A DNA stretch of 64,000 nucleotides from Tachypleus tridentatus (Eukaryota > Arthropoda > Merostomata > Xiphosura > Limulidae), in the NCBI RefSeq assembly GCF_004210375.1, contig NC_134825.1, positions 73,027,558 to 73,091,557 of the forward strand. The letters run 5' to 3'. Below are positions 23,501-35,500 of this stretch, piece by piece. The translations under genes were made by a program, and so were the position numbers. Under the pieces are notes generated by a model. It was given only the letters and a program-made list of their open reading frames with translations. It was not told the origin of the DNA and searched no databases. The first letter of the stretch is position 1. Each line of letters starts with the position of its first letter.

Positions 23501-26500
23501 TGGTAGAGAAACAAATTAGCTAATCAGGCTGTGTTCAGTGCTTGAAAGAGTTGTCCTTTAGAAAACTTAGCTAATGCTGATAGTCTGTACTGTTTATACA
23601 AGAAAGCATATCTTGCTGTAGTATCAACAGATCCTAAATATATCTTTGTTGACAAGTTTTTTGAGTGTCTGCCTAGTGAGATAACATAGAGCCAACTAGG
23701 CCTGATGTTATAACTTTGAAGAGAACACAAGAAAGGAAGAAGCCTGTAGTCGCAGTTGTAATGATTGCGTTTTATCAAGATTGCTTTTTTTTGAGGTACT
23801 TATATCATATCAAGCTTTGTTTTTTACTGAAGGTAAATCAGATACCAACACTTTTCAGTTCTAGAAATAGGCCACCTGAATGCATGTGAGTGGACAGGGC
23901 ATTCCATTCCTTCTCATGGTGTTTGTTTTACAGCATATACTAACTAAGCTTCTATGCAAATGCAAATTATGTGCTTTTGATATGGTCTCATCTCACAGCC
24001 AGATAGGTTGAACAGCCTATTTTGCCTGACAGCTTAAGAGATATAGGAGGTAATTGACTAACTATGGTTTCTACTGTTGTTGTTCCAAAAAACTAATGAA
24101 GTGAATATGGATTAGGAGAGTACAACAGCTATCTTTCAAAAGGTTCGGTGGATCTCACAAATTATTGTATTATTGGAACTAGACTGATAGATATCAGTAA
24201 TATTTCATATTGACATTCTACCAAGTGTGTAGTAATGTAAATTACAAAGTATCAGTGATAATAAATCCATTCAACTCTCCTACTTAGTACTAATGGGAGG
24301 GCAGGTGACTAATATTTTTAGAGAGTTTGTCATAGCATGGTCTTGGAATTTATTGGATCAATCAAGATGGAGGTGTATTGAACTTTTTCTTGGTCTTTAC
24401 AGATTGAAAAAAAGCAAAGAATTGAATGAAGTTTGATACACAAGGAATCTCCTTTTTTTGTTTCATCTCTATATTACTCAAAAACATTGTGCAGCTCAGA
24501 AGAAAACATGTCCTATATGTATTTCTCTCCAGAAGAATGGCTATAACATAAGCAAAAAAAGGAATTGTCTTTATAGGTTGAATGTATATAGCTAAGTAAG
24601 TCTAATCAGTTGAGTCTGACTGAAACATTAAGAGCCTTTGTCTCTAAACATGTTACTGTTGGAATGCGAAAACTGGAAATTGGGTTATAATCCTGGAAGT
24701 TAGTAATACAGAACTGGCCCATAAATTATCGTTTTACAGAATATGACATTTCAGTTGATGAATTTCATGAAGAGTTTACTGTATCAGGATAACTTAATCA
24801 TTGTGATTTACCTTCATGTGTGGTGAATGCAATTAATTTAAAGGAATCTAAAGGAAAACTTGATAAATATTTAAATAACAGGGGCTGGTTTAAATGTTTT
24901 ATTTTTATTTTAATGTTTAGTGAATGAGAGACAGTGGTCTAGGTAGACCAACAAACCCCATGCCTTTAAATTATATGTAATATGGATTGGCAACATCCTA
25001 TAAATAATAAACATCTGATACAATCTTGCTGTAAGATTTCATAGTGCTTTTGATTAACTACTATGTACAAGAACATTACTGAGATGAAATTTTTATTAAG
25101 CTCTACAGTTTGCACTGATGTGTAACTACTTCTAGTTGTAATGGACCAAGATCAATCATAAATTTATTTTAAGACTTAGAAAACGAAATGCTAATGGATT
25201 ATATTGGATTTTAATAGTTTGACTTAACTCTTTGCTTTTAAAGCACTGTTTTCAGTAGCAGATTCATATCCAACTTAAATATTGTAGATGACTATAACTG
25301 ATTGCTGTGATTGGGTTTTTTAGATACTCGATTTGATGATGTTTTTTGTTAGCTTACCATACAATTACGATGAAAAATTCAGGTATGAGTTTAACAAAGT
25401 CTTCTAAGCATGTGATTCCTCATATTAATTTTATTACACATGCCAGTTAGCTGTCATGAACATCTGTATTAACTATCATCCATAAGCGACTGTCAAAATG
25501 TTCTTGAAAGGAGTATTTTGTTTGAATGTTTCTAAAGCTGTAGTTCTCATCAGAAAACTGCTGTAAGTATAAAATGAGATTATAATATTTTTCTGTGATC
25601 TTTCTCATCTAAAAGACAATAAATAGTTCCAATTTGTATTAACATTGATTTTCATTATAAATTTACTGATAACATCTAGTAGTGGTTACCAATTTAAATG
25701 CCCTATATGCAGTTGTAGATGTATTAGATCTACCTTCAGATGGCTTAAACTGTGTGAGTGAGCAGACAGGTCATAATATGTGATCATGTTACTTGTGAAT
25801 GTGGGTGGTGATAAATTAGACGGTGTTTGAAGTTTTTCAAAAGATAATGAAAAGAGAAGTCTCCACAGACTATAATTTTATAAAACTAAGTCTGCAATCA
25901 ATCTTGTATAGCAACTGACACAAGAAGTGAACTTGTGGTAGTACATGATCTACTGCATTAGAAAAAAACTCCAAAACTGGACATGACTGTTTAATATTAA
26001 ACATCAGGAATTTTATTTAATATTTTGAGGAATTATGTTATTTTAGTAAACATATACTAAATGTGATGGTCTCATTGAAATAAGTTTAAACACTTAACTG
26101 CATTTAATGGTATTCATTTTTCCTTGATGACCTGGACTATATATTTTTCTCCTTGTTATCTTTCCTTTTTTTTATTGTCTTAATCTTGTCTTTTACTTCT
26201 GTTTCTGTGTAGATCAGTCTATCCTTAACCTTTCTATTCCAGATTTTTTCTCTCATCCTTTTTTTACCAGTCTGTTCTTCTTTTTGTCAGTGACTGTCAT
26301 ACACAAAGAGCCCTGTTGGTACCTATATTTTCTCCTGTTATTGGTCCATTTTTCTTCTAGTAGTAATTTTTTTTTCATTTTTCCCACTTGGTTTTTCTCC
26401 TTGCTTCTTTTTCTATTTCTTTTTTTATTCCCTCTGATTTTGTTTAGTCTTTTTTTACCCAGTCTATTGCTGTCCATGGTTAATATGTGAGTCACCTTCC

Positions 26501-29500
26501 TACACATCACCCTTGACCTACCCTACATATGTACTCTATGTTCTATCTATCAATTTCATGTCTTCACATTTCTTGCTCTTCCCTCCAATTTGATATTGGC
26601 TCTTTTTGTATTATTTGGTGTTGCAAGGGCCTTCACTCTTTTGGCTAGCTCATCCTTGGTCCCCTTTTGTCTTCACTTATCATTCATCTTCATCCCTTGA
26701 TCAACTCAATTTCCTCTTTCTCTTGCTTCAATCTAACACATTCCATTTTTTCATGAAATATCTCCTCTCTTCCTTCACACGTGAGATTTTTCCAATCCGT
26801 CACCCACTGGACCTGACTTTTCAGTTATGTGGCATTCTTCTTGACACATTCCTGTTACCCACTTACACAGTGTTTGTCTGTTAATGAATATGGCATGCCT
26901 ATCATCACTGATCCATCAAACATACCTTTTTTCTGACCATCCTACATCACCTTTCTGCCTTTTTACCTGGTCATTAGTTCATAGTCTTTCTGTTTCAGCC
27001 TATGCTGTTTATTGGGTGGTTTTGTTCATGGCATTTCCTCTTTCCCAGTATCACAAGGTGGGGTTATTGTTCCCCTGTAATACTCTCTCTGTTATGTTTT
27101 TTAATTCTCCTCTGACCTTCTTGCTCAACCCCCATACCTAGCTGAGAATTTAGTGAAAATTTGCACATTTTTGCTCATGCCTTATTTGAGCTGTTGACTT
27201 CTTGTCTTTGTACTGTCTTTCTCCTCAGATTTATTTTTTCCTTCTTGCCTGCAATTACCATCATTTTGTTATCTATGCTCTGGATGCTTTTCATACATTT
27301 ATCCATTGTTTTTACATACTTCTCTCCTCATACCAATCTTTCCTTCCTGAGACTTCAATCAGTTAGGTGGGATATTATACTTTTTCTCGAATCTCTTTTC
27401 CTTCTGGCTCACAATTGTTTGGTCATTCATATCCATATTTGTTTCTTGTTCTGTTCAACCTGTTTAGTGCACTTTATCAGAGTCCTATCTCTTTTATAGT
27501 TCTTGTCACTGTCCATTCCTACTATTGATGCTCTTTCGACCATGGACCTGACCTTTTACCCTTATGGTACATAGTTGTTGAATTCTCTGTTTGGTATCTT
27601 TATCTCTGGTTTTGGATGCTCACAGGCTATTTCACATTTCATTCATCACTTTTCTCATTTCTTGTATCTCATCTTCACTGACTTTGGATCAAGATCCTCA
27701 GCAGGTGGGCATGTGAATAGCTCTCTGCACATTCTTCTCTTGTTATCTGCACCATCTGATTGGTTTTGGCTTTCACTGGTTGCCATTATTCAATCACCTC
27801 ACTGTCTTTGAGAACAATACATACCATTTCTTTTTTAAAGACCCTTTGTAATTTCATAATATTCTGCCAAGTGGCTGGTGTTTTCTCTAAGGGTGTGCTT
27901 ATTTACCAAAATTTTCAGTGAGCCAGAATAGTTAAAAGTGTGTTCAGCCCATCTACCCTGACTCTTATAGTGTCCACTGTGAGATGAGGTGTTCTACAAG
28001 ACCACATAAGATATCCTTATTTTATACATATTTATTCATCTGCCAGATACAAACTATATCTATTCCATGGACTGTCACAGAAGAACCCAATACCAAGAAA
28101 GTGACCTGCCTACTTATTTGACTTATGCTTGCTGGCTTTTAAAAATAGATTTATATGGTAACCTATTTCATTGTTTCTAGTAAAATCCCTTTCTGGCTGG
28201 AGATCTGATGGACATCTGGGCACTTCTTTTTGTCTTCCGAATGCAAATTGTGTCCCATCCCTTTCTTCATTGAGTGGCCCGTCACACCAAACATGCTCAC
28301 CTCTTTCACCTATGGGGTACTATAATGTGATGGTTAATCCCACTATTCATTGGTAAAAAAGTAGCTCAAGAGTTCATGGTGGGTGGTGATGACTAGCTGC
28401 CTTCCCTGTAATCATGCACTGCTGAATTAGTGATGGCTAGTGCAGATAGCCCTTGGGTAGCTTTGTGCAAATTTCAAAATCTAACAAACAGTCATTGAAT
28501 GGAGCACTATAGACCTTTGTCACAGGGATAGTGGACCATGGAGAATCCACACCGATAAGGCAGAATACAGTAAGAAATTGGGCAGTACTGACACTGTCAG
28601 TGAAGTGGAAGTTACCCCTTTAAAGAGTAGTCATAGCATTTGTGTCCTCCTTCTGCAGCCATAACCTGTTGAGTTGAGGTGAGCAAACAGTATACAAATG
28701 TGACCCAGAACTACTGTTGTAGCCTAAATCTGTGTAGTAGAAATGAAATGAGAACACAACATAACCATAATGTATAACTAATCTGCCCCTTTCCTGCAGC
28801 TAGTGTCTATACAGTAGAATTGAGATGAGCACGTAAGGTACAGTCTGAACATGTCCCAACCACACTAAACCACTGATTCACCAGTTGCTTGTATGCAAGG
28901 CATGGATGGTCATATTGCCATTTCTCCTGTTTCTGTAACACATCACCCTGGCATGGCCAGGTGGGTTAAGGTGTTCGACATGTAATCTGAGGGTCGCAGG
29001 TTCAAATCTCCATCACATAAAACATGCTCGCCCTTTCAGCCATGGGGATGTTATAATGTTATGGTCAATCCCACTCTTTGTTGTTAAAAGAGTAGGTCAA
29101 TAATTGGCAGTGGGTAGTGATAACTAGTTGCCTTCTCTCTGGTCTTACATTGCTAAATTAGGGATGGCTAATGCAAATAGCCCTTGCGTAGCTTTGTGCG
29201 AAATTCAAAACAAACCATTCTGTGATACATCGGGCACATTCTCCTTCCCCCAATTAAAGGCAAAGAGTTTACACTGGCTGAGACAAGATGTGGTCTCCTA
29301 CAGTGTTCTCAAGGGAACTCATTTAGGTAAAATTTTGCAATGGCTCCTTAACCATTTCAGTTTAGGGTCCTAACTAATGTGTATGAGAGGTAAATTATAG
29401 TCTTAGAAGTTAACATTTTTCCTTACCTGAAAATGTATTTCTGATAAATACCTCTGCACTCCTTATGTCTTCCATACTTTTGGTGTGCATTGTTTGGCTT

Positions 29501-32500
29501 GTCCCATCAAAGAATGAAGTTATCATGAGTGAAAATACATAGGGGGAGTTACTTCACATGAAGGTTGTGTTTCCCTCCTATTAATGGAGGGATTTTGTCA
29601 TGTGATGATATGCAACAGTGCAGTTCACATTAAAAACACATTAAATTAAGTGGGAGTTGCCCCAAAGCCAGTGATAAGCAACACTCTTAGGTAGATAAAT
29701 GAGGAGGATAACAAATATGTGTGAGTAGCATGCAACTGTGGCAAAATGTGTGAATATAAGATTTTTAATAATTAATCATGAATAATATTCAATTTAATTA
29801 CCTACAAACTTGCATTTTTGCTAAAAAAGAAGTACAAGTTTTTCAATATACTTTACTGTTATTATTTAAGAAATAATTTGTAAAGATAAAATTTTGTAAT
29901 TAAACTGTTTCATATACATGGATCCACAGTTTCAACTAAAAGCTAAAACATAACAAAAATGTTTTTTAAATTGAATTATTATTATTATTACTATTTTTAT
30001 CAGGACATTGAAAACCCTATAAAAGATATAAATAAGAAAAGCAACCATCTTGGAGTTGGAGAAAATGTAGTTGGATGCAATGCTACAGAGGAACCAGCAC
30101 TGAAGAAAGTAAAACTTGCAAAAGACAACATATTTGTAGAAACAGCAAAGGTATGTGTGTGTGTATATATCAGTTATATATCTCAAAATAAAAATTTAGT
30201 TTAGTTATAATTTCTTTTTAGAAATCCACACTAAACAACTTACAAGTCTTAACATCTAGGTTTTACTGTAAATTAGGATTATTATTATTATTATTTCATG
30301 TGATTTTTTAAATATATGGTAATAAATGATGGAATATGGATGTTCTATATTTCATTAAAAGTAAATGTAATTACTTCACTAGAATTAACTGAAGTTACTT
30401 AATGAAGAATTTTGTCTTGCAAAACATACATATCTCCACTAACATGTAGAGCTATTGATTGACCCCCAGGGTTACTTTTTTTGCTGATCTGAGCATTGGT
30501 ATGATTTTTTCTCACTTCTTCCAGTCTTTTATACTCCACTAATTTTCCCATGGTGATGTTTGTATCATATTGCTTTTCACCTGTTTCAATGCATCCTCTA
30601 TTCTGGTACTGTATATAACTACCTCATTCAGATAATTTTATCACTTGTTCTCAACAAAGCATTTAGACACAAGTTTCACTAAGGAAATGCTGAAATAATT
30701 AATGTTCTTGGTTGCAGTTTTCTTGTTATTTAGTTACTTATACTTAATAATTTTAAAAAAATATACTCTTGTTTATATGACATGCAACTTTAGGCACAAA
30801 TTCTTGTGTTACTGTTTCCAGCTCAGTGATTAATCAGAACTCCCCTCTTCCACCTCTCAACAGTAGTGGGAGGGTCACTTTCGTTTGAGGCTGTCCATGA
30901 TCTGATTTGTTGTGAAATGTATTAGACCCAGGTGTGTCTCTTTGGAGGATTTTGAGGCTGTGTTTGCCAGTAATCAAGAGCATTCTAGAGAGAATTTAGA
31001 GTAGATTTTTCTGGTGCCTTTTTGTACTAGATTGGCTTCTCAAGAGGCCAGTTTGGATCAGCCACCTTCTGTTCCCTTTCTCTTTTTTTTATTTCACTTA
31101 ATCAATCAGGTTCCCTGGTTCCTGTTGAGTCTATTCCATTTTGATGGCAGAATTGTTTGTAGGCAACTGTTCAATTTTTCCTTCTTCACCTAATATTGCT
31201 GTTTATACTGTGAGGTTTACTGCTCAGTTATATGGTAAGATGGCTATGCCTTGTCCCCCACGTTTGTTGGAACAATGTGCTTTGGCTTCCCACCACCAAG
31301 ACAACATATACATAAATTTCCAAAGACTTGATTCTCTTTTAGGGTTGCAGACTGAAGAATGTGAAAACTTTGAACAGAATACACTTTTGATGGATTTGTC
31401 TGATCCTTGCTACTGTTCTTAGATATTTATCTTCCCTCTATATTTTATCAGAAGCCTCTCAACATTATTTACACCAGTTTGATAAAGAATTGGATCCTTT
31501 GCTGACTTCTGTCTTGATAATGTTGTCTGTTTCTGCACCTGTGATTTCATGGCTTGTATGTTGTTGGGACTTATTTGGAAGAGATGCTTTTTTAGAGGGA
31601 GTTCATTTAGCTGCTGCCATCATCCATGAATTACATGAAGTTCCTTTTCTTCCTCCTTTGATGTTTGCAGGCATTCCAGTTATTTATATCACTTTCCTTG
31701 TTGTCGTTAGTTGCTTGACTTTCTTTGGCTCCTGTTAGAAGTCACATCATGACTGTTTGTCATGTATATCAAGCCCCATCTTCAGCTTCTTGATCTGTTG
31801 GTACTCAGAATAAATGTCCTTATCTTAAAGGCTCCTCAGCTCAGGCAGACCATTGCCAATGGTTTTGGGGGCTACTCTGTCCTGCTGTGATCTGTGGGAG
31901 CAAGGTTACAATATTTTTGGACATCTGGAATTCCTCCACCATAAATCCCTGAGTACTCCAACTCCTGGAGTCAATGTTAGTCATTTATTTCACATCTCCA
32001 CCTCCATTATTCTTCCCACCTGTGGGGAGTGAATCTTTGTCCCAGCATTATCAGAGAGTTATTGGTCAAGGGGCAGTAGAGAGAGTCCCATTCTTCCAGT
32101 ATTGCATTCTCATTTTCTTGTTGTGTTTGAAAAGATGGGTGACTGACATCCAATTGTTGTTCTTTCTTGTCTCAATCTACCTAAGCATTCTTCACCAGGT
32201 ATGTGGATGACCAAGTTTGATGTGGTCAATATATGTCTACACATTCCTATAGCAAAGTCATCTTTCTGCTGTCTTGTGTTTTAATGCACATAGATCTAGT
32301 TCTACTGTTCAGGGCTCTGCCTTTTGGCCTAGCATCTGCATTATATATCTTCTGCAGGGTTGTACAAGCTTTTTCTTGTTATCTTCATTCTTGGGCTTGC
32401 ACTTACACTATTATATTTATGACTAACTTAATTCTGGCTCCTTCTTGTCAGTTTCCAGAACAGCACATCCAACTTCTTTCAAAAGATACCAAGGCTGGCT

Positions 32501-35500
32501 TTCTTATCAGAGCTGAGAAATCTTTTCTCTTGCTGATTCAATACATTATTCATTTGGGGTGTCTTTTTCAAGTTTATCTTTTAAGTTTGGTTTAAGTTGA
32601 CTTCCATCTGGCTTCAGGCTATAGAACATGCAGTCAGATTATTACTCATGTCTCCTTTTGCATTTGCATGGATGCCTCTCTCTTTTTTGGGATGTGGGCA
32701 TCTCTCATATCTCTTAATTCCTTTGGAATAAGCACATATTTGTAATGACAATGTGAGTAGTAAAATTTTAATTAAAATAAAGTATAGAATAACATTTCGA
32801 CCTTCTTAGGTCATCTTCAGGTCAGCCTTCATGAAAATACATTTTTATTGCAAGTGGGTTTCTTGTCATCACAAACTACTTCACCATGGCAATTGTATGA
32901 AAAATGTAGGTCTGTAGTGTTTCTTTGTGTACTGTGTTATCTGTTTAAATTCCATTATGCCAGAACTTACCTACATTATGCCATTGCTAACTGTACATGC
33001 TTGTGTGATCCTAACAAAATTAAGAAATTTAAACCAAACAAATTATTAATAAAAGATATGGCAATTATTTCATCCAACAGTGCCAGAAGAAAAACTAATA
33101 CCTAATTTTGTGAAGATAAAACTATCCATGAATTTTAATCAGTGTACAAACATTATCTATAATTTACAGAAAAAAAAACGAGCACATATTCGATCCACTG
33201 GATCATCAAGGCTCCCTATTCAGGAGCAAATTTTAGATCTCGAGTGATGGTTGGATTAGAACAACACTACAATAGATGATCCTTTATTACTCTCTCATTC
33301 TGAGATTCGTCTTTTCATAAATGCATTACTTCAGGATGTATATATTAACTGTTAGGAATTCCATCTATGGATGAACAATTAATCTAGCATCCACATTAGT
33401 ATTTTAGAACTTCTTACCATCCAACTGCCAGGGGCTCAGAGTCTAGCTCTGTTGAAGGAAAAAATAATCATAGTCATTCCATCAGCAATTCTGAGGTGGT
33501 ATCTTACATTTCTCACCAAGGGGGCACACATTCATGTGACCTTTGGATATTCTCTACTAAACTAAATGGGATTCTGTCTGTCCCTGCTGATCATTGGTTT
33601 GAATACATTGGGGCTGGTTTGCATTTGAAAATTTAGTAAACTTGGTTCACCTATTGCACTGTTTTCAGAGCACTGTTCCTCAGGGCTCCCTAACATACAT
33701 TACCACCCAGATTCTGTTAGTAGAACTAGGGAGTCCTTACAACACCCAGTTTATAGTCATTGGGGTGGTAGACAGAGTTCCTACAGAGAATTAAGGGTGA
33801 ATTCCTCCACTCTCTGAGAAGAGGGTGAATTTGAGGGCCATTATAACCTGGTCCCTGGATATTTTTTTCCAAGATGTTGGTAGGAGAGGCAACATCCTAT
33901 GAAGGAGCCTAGTTTTAATACTGGTTCAGATATGATGCTTGACTATCCAAGTGCATGGCCATTCTCTTTGATGAATATTGGTTCAGTACATTGTTCATGG
34001 AAAGGGGTCCATAATCATGTCATAATTCTGATCATGAAGTGATCCCATTTTGGGTTCTTGGTTGAGCACAGTTGTTCCATGTCTTCTGCATAATTCTGAG
34101 GGCTAGTGGTATGTACCTTGCCCACTTGGTTGTGGAGTGGGGATGAGTGTTCATAATTCCACATACAAATGAATTCTATTCCTTTGGTTGAGTAAGACAA
34201 ACATGATCTTATTCCACACCTAGTGTGTTGCATTTTGGGCTTCTTCACCTGGAGGAGAAGGTTTGTTCACTTTGGTTTTGCTTACCTGCTTGTGTGATTC
34301 CAGTGGTTTGGAACACACAACTTTATGGCTATAGGTTGTAATGTTGTGGTCCAATTGCCTTAGCCACCAGTGTGAAATATAGGGACCAAGACCCCTTAAT
34401 TTCTACACTGAGTAGTGGAACATAGGCTATCTGGTTAGTGCTGACCTATAGTGATGATAACTCATGTACAGTTTCACTCTTAATAGAAGGACTAAGTTCA
34501 CAGTGAAGAGCATACCTGTTCTGGATGTAGTGTGGTTCCCCCTTCAGATACCAATCTTATCAAGGGTTTATACAGATGCTTTCTATGTGGATAAAGCCCT
34601 CACTGGCACCTTTACCTTTCAATATGGTATTCTAGCTATAAGTTTCAACTGAGGTATGTTTTGGAAGTTAACATTTTCCTATTTTGAAAATATATTTTCA
34701 GTAATACTTCTGTTGCTACTTTTCCTTTCCCATTCTTCCTCCCCACAAAGATCCAGTGTTAGAGATTGGGATGGTGTCAGTCTCAAAAAGTGTTAAAAGA
34801 TGGGGTCCTTTTTTAAAACACCAAGATGAATGATGCATTGTGATAGGTGGAGAGTATCACAAGGCAAATATTACAAAGGACATTTGAGTAGGGTATGAAA
34901 GACTGGAGCAAACAAGAAAATAATCAAACTAATGCTTAGATGGGCAAAGAAGAAACCCAGCAGGTAGAGCAAAAGTTATAAGTGTATGCAGAGGTGAGTA
35001 TTATTGGAAGTACATTTTCAGTTTAGGAAAATGTTAACTTTTTAAATATGTAATACCAAAGTCTTTTGTGAAGTCTTTTAAAGCAAGATACTAAAATAAC
35101 AGAGAAGTGGAACTTTGTAACATATCATGAGGAAAAGTTTGGTACATTTATTCATTTTATTGGGTTGTTTCTTATCAGTCTGTTTAGTGTATATCCACAA
35201 GATTACAAAACATTTCCACTTTTTTTAGTTGTGCATTTTAAAACTGAATTTTGCAGGCAGCTAAAGAGTACCTTGGTCAGGAAGATCTTGAAGAAACAAG
35301 GTCTGGTACTAGGGCTGTGAGAGACAGTAGCAAAGCAGCAATGAAAAGACTAAGCACTATGGCCAAAACTGCCAAGGAAGGTATTGAAGTTAAAAAATAA
35401 ATTCCATCTTGTATAATGTTAAATTAATATAAAATAAATCAATATTTTAATTAAGCTGCACATTCAGTTGAGTTCATGCTGTTCTTATATTTTGGTTGTA

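Larger units (their letters stand above)
30830..34660 (+). mobile_element. DIRS-type retroelement relic
   Basis: The order is a gag-like stretch (about 30830-31960), reverse transcriptase (32030-32600) and RNase H (33200-33640), followed by about 1 kb of apparently non-coding sequence that recurs inverted at 61910-63010. RT motifs include '[16 protein letters not shown]', the ALPFGL motif of DIRS elements. The RNase H stretch ends with '[12 protein letters not shown]'. Many stops and frameshifts are present. No tyrosine recombinase is visible downstream. A younger minus-strand insertion splits it at 32738-33179. Confidence 0.6.

Noticed and set aside
26253-26510. Minus-strand 85-codon basic protein (Lys/Arg-rich)
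   Set aside because: It is the complement of a pyrimidine-rich tract; composition alone explains the lysines and the absence of stops.
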